From Chrysomallon squamiferum (Eukaryota; Mollusca; Gastropoda; Neomphalida; Peltospiridae), in NCBI GenBank assembly GCA_012295275.1, contig CM022679.1:1711775-1775774 (forward strand): a DNA stretch of 64,000 nt, written 5' to 3'. Shown piece by piece: positions 30,686 through 43,025 of this stretch. How positions within the stretch are numbered: the stretch's first letter is position 1; every line of letters begins with the position of its first letter. A program made the position numbers and the translations under genes. The notes under the pieces are model-generated. The model was not told where the DNA came from. It saw nothing but the letters and a program-made list of their open reading frames with translations, and did not search any database.

Positions 30686-31570
30686 TAATTAATTTTATTA
30701 CATCTTCTTTGTTACTTTTGTCAGTATGATTGTAAAAAGATAACTGGTTTTATTTTATCAATAATTTCAAATCTAAAGCAATTTATAAGTCCTCCAACAA
30801 TGCTTTTTCATCAACATCATCTTACTTTATTTTTCTCATCTAATTTAACTAAGTATGTGTGTTCACATAATTTATAGCAGTAATGGTAGATAGCAGTAGT
30901 ACTAATGGTGACAAAAGTATTGGTGATAATAGTAATAATAATCTAAAATATTTTCTAAGAATAGTATTATATTACTAGCAAAGTAGTGCAATCTAATAAC
31001 TAAATATTAACATTAGGGTTTAAATTAATATGGTCTGAAAATGTATATCAAATCATAGAAATATTTTATTTTTTATTTTCAGAGTCACAGAAATTGGCTT
31101 CATATGCTAAGCTGCAACTAATAATTAAAACATATTAATACTTAAGTTAGAAATATATTTGAGCAATAAAACATAGCTTAAATTTAAGAAATATGTCTTT
31201 AGTGAGACCAACTTAGGTCATAAAACTAAAGTTAGTTAATGTGTTACAGTTAACCAAAAATTTTGTTTTTAATCTTGAAGAGCAATATTTTTAGTTTTTC
31301 ATGTCTACAAATGATATATTTCATTTTCTGAATAGTAATGATGTTACCAGAGCGTACTTGTTCCAATTATTTTTTTCAGTTGTAGAAAAAACCCACTAAG
31401 ATCATGATACAGTTCGATTAGATATCAAATTAATTTCCTTTCCTTTTCTATGGTGATAGTACCCATTCACAATAAACAAGTAACTTAATTATAAGTTGTA
31501 AATTACATTTACAGCAAGCTAAAATGAAGAAAATTTAATTATTACTTAATGATTAGTTTATTCAAACATC
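30240..31570. repeat. dispersed or duplicated block, matched at 49895-52200
   Basis: Three consecutive pieces match the 5' flank of copy B. About 30240-30345 matches 49895-49985 (shared TATCTACCACCCAGTATGTG). About 30750-31060 matches 51850-52200 (shared CTAAGAATAGTATTATATTA). About 31190-31560 matches 51230-51620 (shared GAGACCAACTTAGG). The order of the last two is swapped. A shorter version of the third piece also occurs at 18240-18440 in unit A. No coding capacity is seen. Confidence 0.65.
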
Positions 31571-33117
31571 AGGCACCCCCCCAAAAAAAAAAAATCAACC
31601 AAAAAACAATTCAACCAAAAAACAAAAAAACAAACAACAACAAAGACAATAAAAATAAAACCCCTAAAAATATCAAGAAAGAAACAAAAACCACAAAAAA
31701 GGGAGGGAAAAAACCCCTAAAAAAACCCAGCCATATATTTGGTTTCCATCAAATATTGACTTAAATTAGATAATTAGATGTTTCACTGTTTTTTAACATT
31801 TTTTTGTGTCATAAAAATATCCTTTGTATTTATAATAAAGTCTAAATAGTTATATGACAAAATTAAACAAAAAATGTCCACAACTCTATATGTAAAATTA
31901 TATTCACAATATCATGATACTTTTTAACATATAAACTGGACAAAATACAATGTATATACAATAATTTGTATTAATAGGGTGAACAGTGTATCATTCAGCT
32001 GTGGCCCCCAAAATGAAACCTAATAGCTAATCCATAAAAAGTAATAATAATAATAATAACTATTAACTAATAACTGACAGCTTCACAGGAAATTAAAAAA
32101 TAAACTGCTATATCTGTGTGTGTGTGTGTGTGTGTGTGTGTAGTATATCCACAAGTGTATTAATACAAGTACTGCAAACATTATTATCTAATTTTTTTTA
32201 AAAACTCGATAAAATAATAATAATAATATATATATATATACTGATATAGATAGATAGATAGATAGATAGTTTAGTTGTATAATTTGTTTTCAAAGCCATG
32301 AATAATACAATATTCAGCTTTAGATGGCCTACAAAGAGAAACCAAACAATATAAAACAATAATAATAATAACAACTAACCTATTGCTACACATAAAATGA
32401 AAAATTAAATTGCTGCAATATGAATACTGATTACGAATGTACTACATTTATGTACACAAAGTGTAAAATAATTTTGTATCGGATTTGTTTAAAAGCATCA
32501 AAATTAATCATAATTTATCAGGATTAAAAATACACAAACTGTAAAAAGGCTGATACTCATTTAAAAGTATTTGATAATTAATATTAGTAGTGTACATTTC
32601 TACTCGTCTTGTAGAATATCACTGATTATATATCGTGTTTTAAGTTGTATGGTTTACAATGCTATATTCTTTTTACTCTTTTTTTTTCAAAAATACTTTA
32701 TGTATATAACAGTTGGTGTTAGTATAAATATAAATACTCAGATTCCCATCTTCAGTTTGGTGGAAAAATATGTTATTTTCTAGAATTTCTTTGTCTAAAT
32801 TAAGTTATTCTTTTACACTTCAGAGATTCCTCAGATCTGCAGTAAGTGCCATTGATTACTTTATCAGTTCTTTCCTTTATTGAATTTTGTGCACAATCAA
32901 TGGATGTATTATTTGAATTTTAAAATATTTCCATGTAACAGTTTTGAAAGGCTGAAATGAAACGTTTTGATAAAAATTATATTCCAGTTGTAAGTTGCTT
33001 TAATTGGTTGCAAAAATGAGGCGATATTATCGTAGTATACTATATTAGAAGAACAGTAGTTTTTAATAATATACTTTCTTTTTAGTTACATCACCAAAAG
33101 TGATTACAGTAATAGAT
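31571..33117. other. no recognisable gene, downstream of PKS copy B
   Basis: AT-rich sequence with an A-rich/C-containing tract (31575-31725), a short (GT)n (32115-32142), and (TA)n/(GATA)n (32226-32270). No exon is identifiable. Confidence 0.55.
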
Positions 33118-33123
33118 TTTATT
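33118..33123 (-). terminator. candidate polyadenylation signal of PKS copy B
   Basis: AATAAA on the minus strand, about 110 nt beyond the stop codon of copy B, giving a short 3' UTR. Position and sequence fit; there is no transcript evidence. Confidence 0.5.
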
Positions 33124-33231
33124 TTCCAAATAAAAAATTGCTAAACACTTCTGTTTTTCAACATGAAACAGTCTGTTCCTATAAACAGATTAGGTATATG
33201 TCAAAATGATCTACTTCCATTCTTCACAATA

Positions 33232-36200
33232 TTATGTTTTACTTCCTTTGGTGTCTTTTTCACTGAAATATATCAAATTTTTAACAGATTTTATTTGCTT
33301 TAGATCTGCGATTGTTGTGGAACTATCAGTAGTGATTTTATCAGCTATTTCCAACATCGAACTTATCATGTTCTGTGCATAATCACTGGACATGTTATTT
33401 GAATTATATATCAGTTCAAGACTCATTTGTTTTGATTTTGTTCTGTTCCAGAGACTAAGCTGAGTTTCTGTGTGGGTTCCCAGATCTCCTGATTGTGTTA
33501 TTTCAAAACCATATCCAGCCACATCTGCTTTTTGTAATAAAGGTGCTACAAATTCATCTTCAACAATTACAATCTTGTTTCTGACAATGTTTTTGAGTTT
33601 TTCAGGACCAACCAATTCACCAATGATATCTGTGGGACACACACAATGATCAACTGAGTTCTGAAGAGCTGTTTTGTTCACTTTCAGAAATTCTTCAATA
33701 CTGACTTTATCTGATGGAAATTTTGCAACAAGAGGAATGTAGTTCGTTCCAAGGCCAACAGCATGAGCAGCATTTGGAACGTGTTGCTTGATATCTACTG
33801 TTGTTGAAATTGCCACTGTGGCCTGTTTGGTGATGAGATGTAGAAGCAGTTGATAGATGCTGGTAATTAGCCTGTAAATGGTTAATCCTTTAGTCTTTGA
33901 TAAGTTACGCAGTGCATCACAGAGTTCAGGACGTACAGTTTCTTTATGAGATTTGTATACGTCTGATTTTGCTTCAGGTGACTGACTTGTTTTACCTAAA
34001 ATAATCGCTGGTATATCTTCTTCAAGGAAGTGTTTCCAAAATTCTTTCAGTTGAAAACCTCTTTCATGCAGCACTTTTTCCATTTCAATCACTATCAAAC
34101 TTCCTCCTACAGTTTTCAAATCAGATAGTGGCATATTATGTTTGTTGAAAAGAAAGATATCCACCATATCTTTTAAAATTGATGCAACTCCTTGCATATC
34201 AAAACAAATACTGTTGTAAACAGTTCTGAGGTGGCATTTTTCTCCTTGAATGAAAATGAACCGAACTGGACCTTGAGTCTCTAAATGAAAAGCTTCTCGT
34301 GTGTTCTTTTCTATCACATCAGAATCGTCTGCTTTTAATATTCTGAAGTCTAGTTTCATTCCATCGTCAAAAATCTTTCTTTTTACATTCCATCTAATGT
34401 TTTCACTGGCTGGTACTTTCACAAATGTTGTTCTCAGAACTTCATGTCGTGAAATAAGTTGATTCGTTATTTTCTCCCACAGTTTTGGGTCAGCTACTGA
34501 TACAGGCAGTAATATCTCATTCACATAATACAAACTTGGATGAGCAGGATCTCTGCAGTATATCTTGTAGAAAGTATGTTCCATATATGAAAGTGTCTCT
34601 TTCGTAACTGGCAAGGAAACATTTGGTATTTCTGTTTTATTTGCCATCAACAGTTTGGAGTTAATCATGTCTGTAATTTCATTAGCTGAGAGGTTTTGTT
34701 GCAGTAGACCATTTGGTGTGATCCTTATTTCAAATGTTTGATATATTTGATTACTGAAGGTCATTGCCTGCATTGAGTCCAGTCCCAGGTCTTCCACTCC
34801 TTTATCCAGTTCAAGAAGGCTTTGATCACAGCTTAAGACATCTGCCAGTAATTCAGTGATAAACTCTTGAACTAATTGACGTCTTGTTTCAAGATCAGAC
34901 GCTTTAATTTGTTCTAGATCAAAAGTTAGTTTGCTTTTAATTGTAGTATTTTGTGTCATTTCTGATGTTGGTATTTCAATGATGGGTCTTAATTTGAATT
35001 CCAGAGCTGTGTTCTTTTCCTTCATTATGCTGTTGGACAATTGAATAGAGTTAAATTTGGCTGCCACAACTGCAGGTTTGTCCAGCATGAGTGCGGCCAG
35101 AAGACACTTGTGTATCTCATCAATACTAAGTGGAATGTATCCTTGGCTTCTCAAGGCTTCCAAAACAGCAGGTTTATCTTGAAGCAAACCAAGGTTCAGA
35201 GGTCCCCAGTTAATACTCTGACCAGCAAGTCCAGACAGTCTACGTTTCTGTGCTAATGAATCCTGGAAAGCATTGGCAGCTCCATAATTGGACTGACCTG
35301 GATTTCCTAAAACTGCTGTTATGGAGGAATGCATGATAAAAAAGTCAAGAGGTTTGTTTTGTGTAAGAAGATGCATATTCCAAGCACCTTGTATTTTGGG
35401 AGAAGCAACCTTCAAAAATGTTTCTTCTGACATATTGATGAACATTTTATCATCAAGTACAGCCGCACCAAAGATAACTCCTTTTAGCAGTTTTGAGGGA
35501 AATTTATAGTCAACTTCACTCAGAACTTTTTTTAACGATGTAATATTAGTAACATCTGCCTGGAGGGTGATAATCTGACAGTTATGTGCTTTTTCAAGCT
35601 TTCCTATTTCAACCACTTTTTCCCTCTGCACCATTCTTCGATTTATTGTGACGACTGCGCCGGCACCTCTTTGTGCAAGAAATCGGACAGATTCCCAGCC
35701 AAGACCTGTTAGACCACCCACTACAATGTAGATTCCATCTGATCGAAGTAGTGACTCTTCGGATACTCGCACAGTCATCAATCTGTTGTCATTAGATAAA
35801 TGCAGCACTGAGATTTCCATCATTTGTCCAAAACCAGTTTTCCTCGACTGTTCAGTGACATTTTGAAGAATCTCCGATATTTTCAGTGCAGCATTCCTGA
35901 TTGTTATTAATCCATGTCTTTAACGTAGGCATGTTCTCAATAGCTGAACTGTGTGTAAATATATTACCAGTTCTAATGATGTTAATCTGCATATCTAGAT
36001 TGTGCTTATGAAGTTCTATCGTAGCATAGCTTGGACAGACGTTGTCCAAGCAGATTACATGTTTAGAAGATTGCCATAATGTTTGTGTTTGTCCAATAAT
36101 CTGTTTGTTCAGTTCAACGGTTGAAACAACGATTCTTTTCTCTTTTTCTTTCATTCGGATTTCCTCGTTAATATCAGCAATTTCAATGTTAAAACATGAT

Positions 36201-39200
36201 TCATCTGTCTCGACCATTAATAAAAGAGCATTTGCTACTTGGCGAGTGTCATCTGAGGAAAGAATGAATATTTCCTTCTCAGGGCTGCATCTTTTACAGA
36301 GTCTGGTTGTCCAACTAGAATGACTTATTTCGCGAATTGATAAAAAATGTTGCCAAAGTACCATAAGTTTTATTAAGATACCTGGTGTATAAGAGGGTAT
36401 CTGTTTTGTTTGAATAACACACTTTTCTGGGACTTTTGTAAATGTACTAACTGTACATGGATAAAGAAATGCCACTTCTTTATTTGCATCATTTACTGCG
36501 GATATTTCTCCAGAGGCCTCGAGAATGATTACATCTGAAGTATATGTTGATGAATCATCTCTTGGAAGGAACAGAGGAAACAGAGATGAGCTGTGTTGCA
36601 CGACCTTGGTAACGTATACCGTGGTATCCCCAGCATGTGAACTTTGTCTTTCTTGATCATCAAAGCGGAGATAGGCTTTTAAAATGTCTTCATTTTCCAC
36701 GCATAAATTTGCTTTGCAAAGTTTGTCTGTCTGATTACTTCGATATAATGGCATGTCTTCATTTGGAGCTATCTGCTGCGACCAGATAGTGTTTTCCTCA
36801 ACAACAAATTCATTAGGACATTTAGTAATGTCTTGTGTTAGAATATTATTTACAGCAGCATCCATTAGTATCTGAAACGAACTTTCTTCATTTGCATGGA
36901 TGTCTAGAATGACAGCTTTATCATATATTTTTTCTCTAATTACTGTTCTAAACAAACCCCAAAATGAAGTTGCCGCAATGTTCAAATCAGTCATTCTCTT
37001 TGTAACAGACATTGCATTTTCAGTAACGATGAAAAGAGGAATGTTTGTATTTTTCATATTGCTCATGTGCAACATGAGTTGTTTCAGTTTCATTGTGTGT
37101 TTGGTAATTAGTTGAAGGAATGAGCCGCTTGTTAGATCATCTGAAGTTTGTAGTGGACACAAGAAAATTATGGCAGAAGCCGAATCTAAATATGCTGATT
37201 TGGTCTGAAGTGTGTTAAGAAAATCAGATTCTACAGTGTCTGTATCTAGATATTCTGAATAGAAGTTGTCAGATAATTTTGCCTTTTGATTTTGATCAGT
37301 TACAATTACCCATTTTCGTTTTGAATTAGTTTGGACATCTGCTGTTTTGATTATTGCAGTAGGAATCCACTCCATTTCATACAGTAGTTCCTGTCCCTGT
37401 GAACCCAGAGCTTTTGTAATAAATCTGCCTATTTCTGCCAGAACGCTTCCATCAGGAGAAAGCAGCTTTATGTGAAATTGCTTGAAGATGTTGGTTTGTT
37501 TGATAATTTTTGTATACACTAGCATTTTGGGTTCAACACGTTTTCTGATCCTGAGGCCTTCTATTTGAACTGGGAGTGACTTCTGTTTCTCTGCATCTTT
37601 CTGGTGAAAAGCGCTTGTAGTCTGAAGCATTGCATCCAAAACTGCAGGATGCATTGTGGTTTCTTTCATTTCCTGTTTGATATCGGAATTCAAAATCAAG
37701 TTTGATAAGACTTCTGTGTCATTTCTATCCGACACTTCTAATAGCTGAAGTACATTTCCAAATGTCATTCCAATAACCTGGAGATTTTCATAGATATCTT
37801 GTTTTGTTAGACGCTCTGTGCATCGCCGTTTCACATTCTGAATATCTACTGTAATGTCTGGATAAAGTCCTCTTTTCTCAATTGTTCCTTCTACAAATTT
37901 ATTACCCTTTTTCTCAACTACAAACTGTATGGCTTCTTCAGAGATACTTTTATAAACTTCAAGCTCTTCAGTGCGTCCTGTCTGAAGAATCACAGGATGT
38001 TTGAATTTGACAGAGACGCTGGTTGTTTCAGTTTCTTTGAAATGATGTTTTGCAATAGCAAAGCCTGCTTCTGCGTAAAGAGCCCCAGGAATGAGAATTC
38101 TTCCTGAAAATCTGTGTTCGTAAACACTGGGTATTGACTTGGGTGAGACTATTATCTTGTGCTCATGACTGCAGTCAATGGTCTTCAGAAAAGGATGTAA
38201 ATTGTTATTGGGTTCCATGCCCATGAGTTCCTGTGTTTTCTCATCGGATATGTGAAGACATTTATTTCTAGAGAAAGTGTATTTGGGAGAAGCAGAGTTC
38301 TTCTGTGATTTGTCATAGAGTTTTTGCCAGTTCAGACTGAATCCATGTTCATAGAGTTTGCCAATACTCTCCATAAAGCAAATAAGTTCTGCATTTCTTT
38401 TCATAGAAGGAACAGACACAACATTTTCATCGGTAAACAAATCGGCAATGTTATTACCTAAAACTGGTTTTGGTCCTATTTCAACAAATATGTTGAACTT
38501 TTCCTTCTGTGTAGCATTTACAACAGCTTTGTCAAACAAAACTGGATTTCGAATGTTTTTGCCCCAGTAATCTGGCGTTGAAAAGTCATTTTCATTTGCT
38601 TTTTCTCCACTAACGGTAGATATAATTTCTGTTATTGGCTTACATCCATGCATACCAGACAACGCTTCAAGGATTCTGTTCTTTGAATCTTCTGTGTGAT
38701 GACTATGGAAAGCAGTGTTTAGTCTTAAGGTCTGAGAACTGATTCTGTCTTGAATATCTGGAGAAGACAATATATCTCTTTCAATCTTTTCAACAACATC
38801 TGTATCTCCACTGATTACACAAGATTTTGGACTATAAAACAATGCAATATTTGCTCTGCCATCATATTTGGGCAAGATCTTTTCAACATTTGATGCCAGA
38901 TAGTTGCGTATTAACAACATTTTGCCTGTGCCAATATTTGCCAGGACTGAAGTTCGGTAAAATATGATTTTCACTGCCTCTTCTAATGACCAAATGCCTG
39001 CAGCGTGTGAAGCTGCTACCTCGCCAATACTCTGACCTAAAACTGAATCTGGTTTGATTCCTAGGTGTTTCCAAAGTGCAGCGAGCGCCACCTGACATGC
39101 AAAAATGGAGATGGGACCAAACATCGGGTCACTGACATCGAAGTTCTCAAGAAATTTATCATAGAGTGACCAGGCTACATACGTTTTCAGATATTTATCA

Positions 39201-40042
39201 ATTTCTTGAATTTTTTCTTTAAATACTTGAAATTCAGTCATCAGTTCCTTGCACATACTCTGCCAAGCTATACCCATCCCTCCAAACACAAAAATCAATT
39301 TCTTACGTGGACGAAAACCTTCTGCAGCGTGAACTGACTTTAGTTTACCAATTAGTTCATCCAAAGAACTGGCAGTCACACTCCTCCGTGTCTGAAAGTG
39401 ATCACGTCTCACTGTTGATGTGTATGAAATACTTTTGATATCTGTTTCTGTGTGTGTCTCACAGAATTTTATGAATTCCTGTATGCTATCTTGAAGTGCA
39501 TTTTCATCTTGGCCAGAAAAACAAAACAACAACGGAACTTTTGAGTTTGTTTCTCCCTTATTTTCTGTGATTTCTCTGTGGGTAGAAATAACAGCATGAC
39601 AGTTAGTTCCACCGAAAGCAAAGGAGTTGACACAAGCAACTTTACTTTCTTTATCCCAGTTGGTAAGCTTGGTTGGTATTTCAAAATGGAATTTGTGAAA
39701 GTCAATTCTTGGATTTTGTTCTCCTGTTAAAAGTGATTCAACAATCTTGTTATTCTTCATCATAAGCAAAACCTTGATCATTCCAGCAATACCAGCAGCA
39801 GATTCCAGATGGCCAATGTTTGTTTTCACTGATCCTATGTATCTTATTTTGTTATCAGCTTTCTCGAGAAAAAACCGACCCAAACTGTTCACTTCTACAG
39901 GATCTCCAGCTACTGTTCCAGTTCCTGAAATGTACATTATTTGTTTAATTTTTAGCTGGTATTTGGAATAAAATGCTCCAGATACCAAAAAATAACTGAA
40001 TACACTAAACACATTTGATATTTTTGATAAATAATATAATAT

Positions 40043-40113
<71 letters not shown>

Positions 40114-40504
40114 TTTTATTCGGATGTTATATTGGTGGTATTCCTTTCAAGACAATTTTTTGAGATTGTATTTGATTACCGTGGGCTTCAATGTAGTCTA
40201 TTTGCTCAGCATCAATTCCTGCCTCTTCATAAACTGTTTTCAGAAGCTGATATTGTTGTTCACCAGAAGGTGCAGTCATTGGACTGGCTGCCCGACCATC
40301 TTGATTTGTTCCTGTTACAATTGTTGCCCAGATGTTATCTCCATCTCTAAGTGCCTGTTGGATTAATATAGTAAATTTGTATTTATTTATTTATTTATTT
40401 ATTTATTATTATTTTAAGAATTACAAAGGCAAATGGAAGGTTTAAGGACCATAATTTGTGAAACTGTTGCTTATTTTTTTTTCATTCTTCTTGCATTTCT
40501 TCTT

Positions 40505-40535
<31 letters not shown>

Positions 40536-42711
40536 TTATTATTATTAGTAGTAGTAGTAGTAGTAGTAGTAGTTGTAGTAGTAGAAGTAGTACTAGTAGT
40601 AGTAGTAGTAGTAGTATTTCTGAATAGACAGAATTAAAAGGGAAAAAGTGAGTTTATAAATCTTACATCAGATAACTTTTTAAGCAGCACAATTCCACAT
40701 CCTTCTCCTCTGGCATATCCATCAGCATTTGCTGAGAATGCCTGGCATTGTCCGGTTCGTGAAACCATTCTTGCTTTGCTCAGTTGTATAAAGATGGAGG
40801 GTGTCAACAACGAATTTACTCCTCCACATATTGCCATGTGACATTCGCCTGAAGCAAATACAGAGAATATGATTTTTTATCTAGACAAAAATACTTATAT
40901 CACATTAATATTGTTGTTGAGACGACTTTTTAATCTGTTTAAGAGAAAATGCATTTAACTTGGAAATGCTATAAAACTGTAAGTTAAAATAATCTGATAT
41001 TTTTTAAAGTCCGTTTTATTGAGACGAATAAAGAATACTTAATGAAGAGTAACGAACCTGACTTAAGTGATTGACACCCGAGATGGACAGCCACTAACGA
41101 TGAAGAACACGCTGTGTTCAGTGAGAGACATGGTCCACGTAGATCAAAAGTGTAACTAATACGCGCTGACATGATGCTGGTGGAACCGCCTGTTACACTG
41201 TAGTGATTCGTATCATTTCTGGATGTCAGTCTGCTGTAGTCATCATTCATTACACCTAAATCATCAGAAACTTGATATTTTACCAATTTCAAAGTAGAAG
41301 TAACGAAAGGTTTCAGTGAAGGATCAGCTGCACTTCAGATAAAAACATTTTCGATAATTTAAATTCGCTAATGATAATTTTTTTTTCCATATATCATACT
41401 GGGTATATATGTGAAGAAAATGAATGCTATCTCTAGAATAAATAATAAAAAGGAAACAGAAAATGAAATAAAAGTGAATTTTAGTTTTCTTTTTAATATA
41501 CAGTTGGTTTAGTACCAATGAACACTCCAGTCTTTGATCTCTGTATACTTTTCTTTGTGAATCCACCGTCTTGTAAAGCCATAAACACACACTCAAGTAT
41601 GTATTTTTGTTGTGGATCCATTCTTTGTGCCTCCTTTTCGTTGATTTCAAATAATTTGTAATCAAATTCATCAAAACTGTAATATACAATACATTGACAT
41701 TATCATGTAGCAAAACTAGATCACATGCTGAAGATAGAAAAATATGTAATATCTGTAATATATTTTATATCCCGTTTTAAAATGCAGTTCTAGATAAAAT
41801 GAGCAAAAACAAAAATAAACTGCATGCTTCAAAGTGACATTAATATTTTTAACTGCCTTTTTGTAACCACAAATGTTTTTTTTATTTTTTATTAAGGTAT
41901 GAGAATAAAAGAGGTGTATTAAGATTTTAACTCTTTCTTCTTTAACTAAATGAATTAGCAGACATATTAAACAACAATTTACTCATTTTTCTTTCTTTTA
42001 TTATTATTATACTGTTAATAAACGTGGTTTATCATTTATCTCCCGAAAGATGTGACCCTGGTATGTGGCATATTAATTATTTCTCTCATTTTTATTATTA
42101 GCGTTTAATTACAAGAATCTAAATCGGAACAATTTATTTGTTCAAATCCCCAGTTTGCTGTTTAATACTCAAGTGTCAGAAAAAGAATTAACAACATATA
42201 CCAGTTTGTCATGTAGGCCATACCATAACAAATCCATAGGTTAAAGTATGAAATACTGCCTTTCAAATGTCTTTTTTTTTTTTTTTTAATTCTAATGCTT
42301 TGTTATTAACAATGACTGAAACCAATAAAACTGTTTTAGTTAATACAAGCAGTAGGCAAAACAACTATAATTTTACCTATATTCAGTTCAGACTAATGTC
42401 TATAGTACTCACTTTCTTGATTATAAAATAGGTATTATTAATTGCTGTATTTATTATATTTATCAAACAGAAGGAAAGAAAACTAAACGGAAATGTTACT
42501 TTGATAGAAATCCTGCTTTTCTAGGGTACATCTTTCCAGGCGCATCTGCATCTTCGTCGTAGTACGCTTCTAGATTCCAGCGTTCAGATGGAATTTCAGT
42601 AACATGATTTTCTCCTTTTACTAAAATCTGCCAGAACTCATCGATGTTGTTTGCACCAGGAAAACGACATCCTACACCTACAATGGCTATTCCTCCACTT
42701 TCTCCTTCCAT
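33232..42711 (-). CDS. type I polyketide synthase, copy B, complete architecture with one frameshift
   Basis: Coding exons 42711-42500, 41676-41516, 41255-41058, 40848-40667, 40354-40180 and 39924-33232, all GT-AG, totalling about 2,539 codons. Domains: KS (TACSSS Cys near 174, EAHGTGT, NIGHLESA); AT (GQSIGE Ser near 608); DH (HxxxGxxxxP His near 913, DAMLQ); pseudo-KR from about 1161 (EWIP); an ER-like remnant without a GGVG nucleotide motif (about 1330-1600); KR (GGLTGLG near 1706, Ser near 1843, Tyr 1856 and Asn 1860 in SNYGAAN), apparently active; ACP (LGLDSMQ, carrier Ser near 2026); and a condensation-superfamily C domain (about 2087-2526; RHEVLRTTF, NSICFDM where HHxxxDG is expected, NYIPL). 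No methyltransferase, thioesterase or reductase follows. Compared with copy A there is one extra base at 35898 between the ER remnant and KR. As sequenced, this stops the protein about 15 codons later and would remove KR, ACP and C. The start is set by the acceptor immediately before the ATG. By family the product is a cytosolic, partly reduced polyketide or fatty-acid-like chain; the actual product is unknown. Confidence 0.93.
40041..40118. repeat. (TTTA)n array in the last intron of PKS copy B
   Basis: A TTTA tetranucleotide array of about 75 bp sits in the intron between the fifth and sixth coding exons. The same intron of copy A has only about 25 bp of it (8931-8956), so it expanded after duplication. 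Confidence 0.9.
40496..40619. repeat. (TTC)n/(ATT)n/(GTA)n triplet tract in PKS copy B intron
   Basis: TTC repeats pass through ATT into about 75 bp of GTA repeats. The matching intron of copy A has TTC followed by a long (ATT)n array (about 9325-9466) and no GTA tract. Confidence 0.9.
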
Positions 42712-42713
42712 CG

Positions 42714-42970
42714 CTGAAAATCACAAGTACGTAAATAAATAACCAGTAAATTAAACTAATGAATTATTAACGTTCACTGAAAATGTCACTAAACATTTTT
42801 TTAATTCCACATTAATTAAAATAAGCAACACGTATTCATATAACTGCTTGTTAACTATAACGTAATATGTGGACAGTTAACAAATGTTTCACAAATAATT
42901 AAAAAAATAAATAAATAAAACGTGTGAAGAATATCTTTAAATCTGCATTATTATTATTGTTGTTGTCATG

Positions 42971-43025
<55 letters not shown>

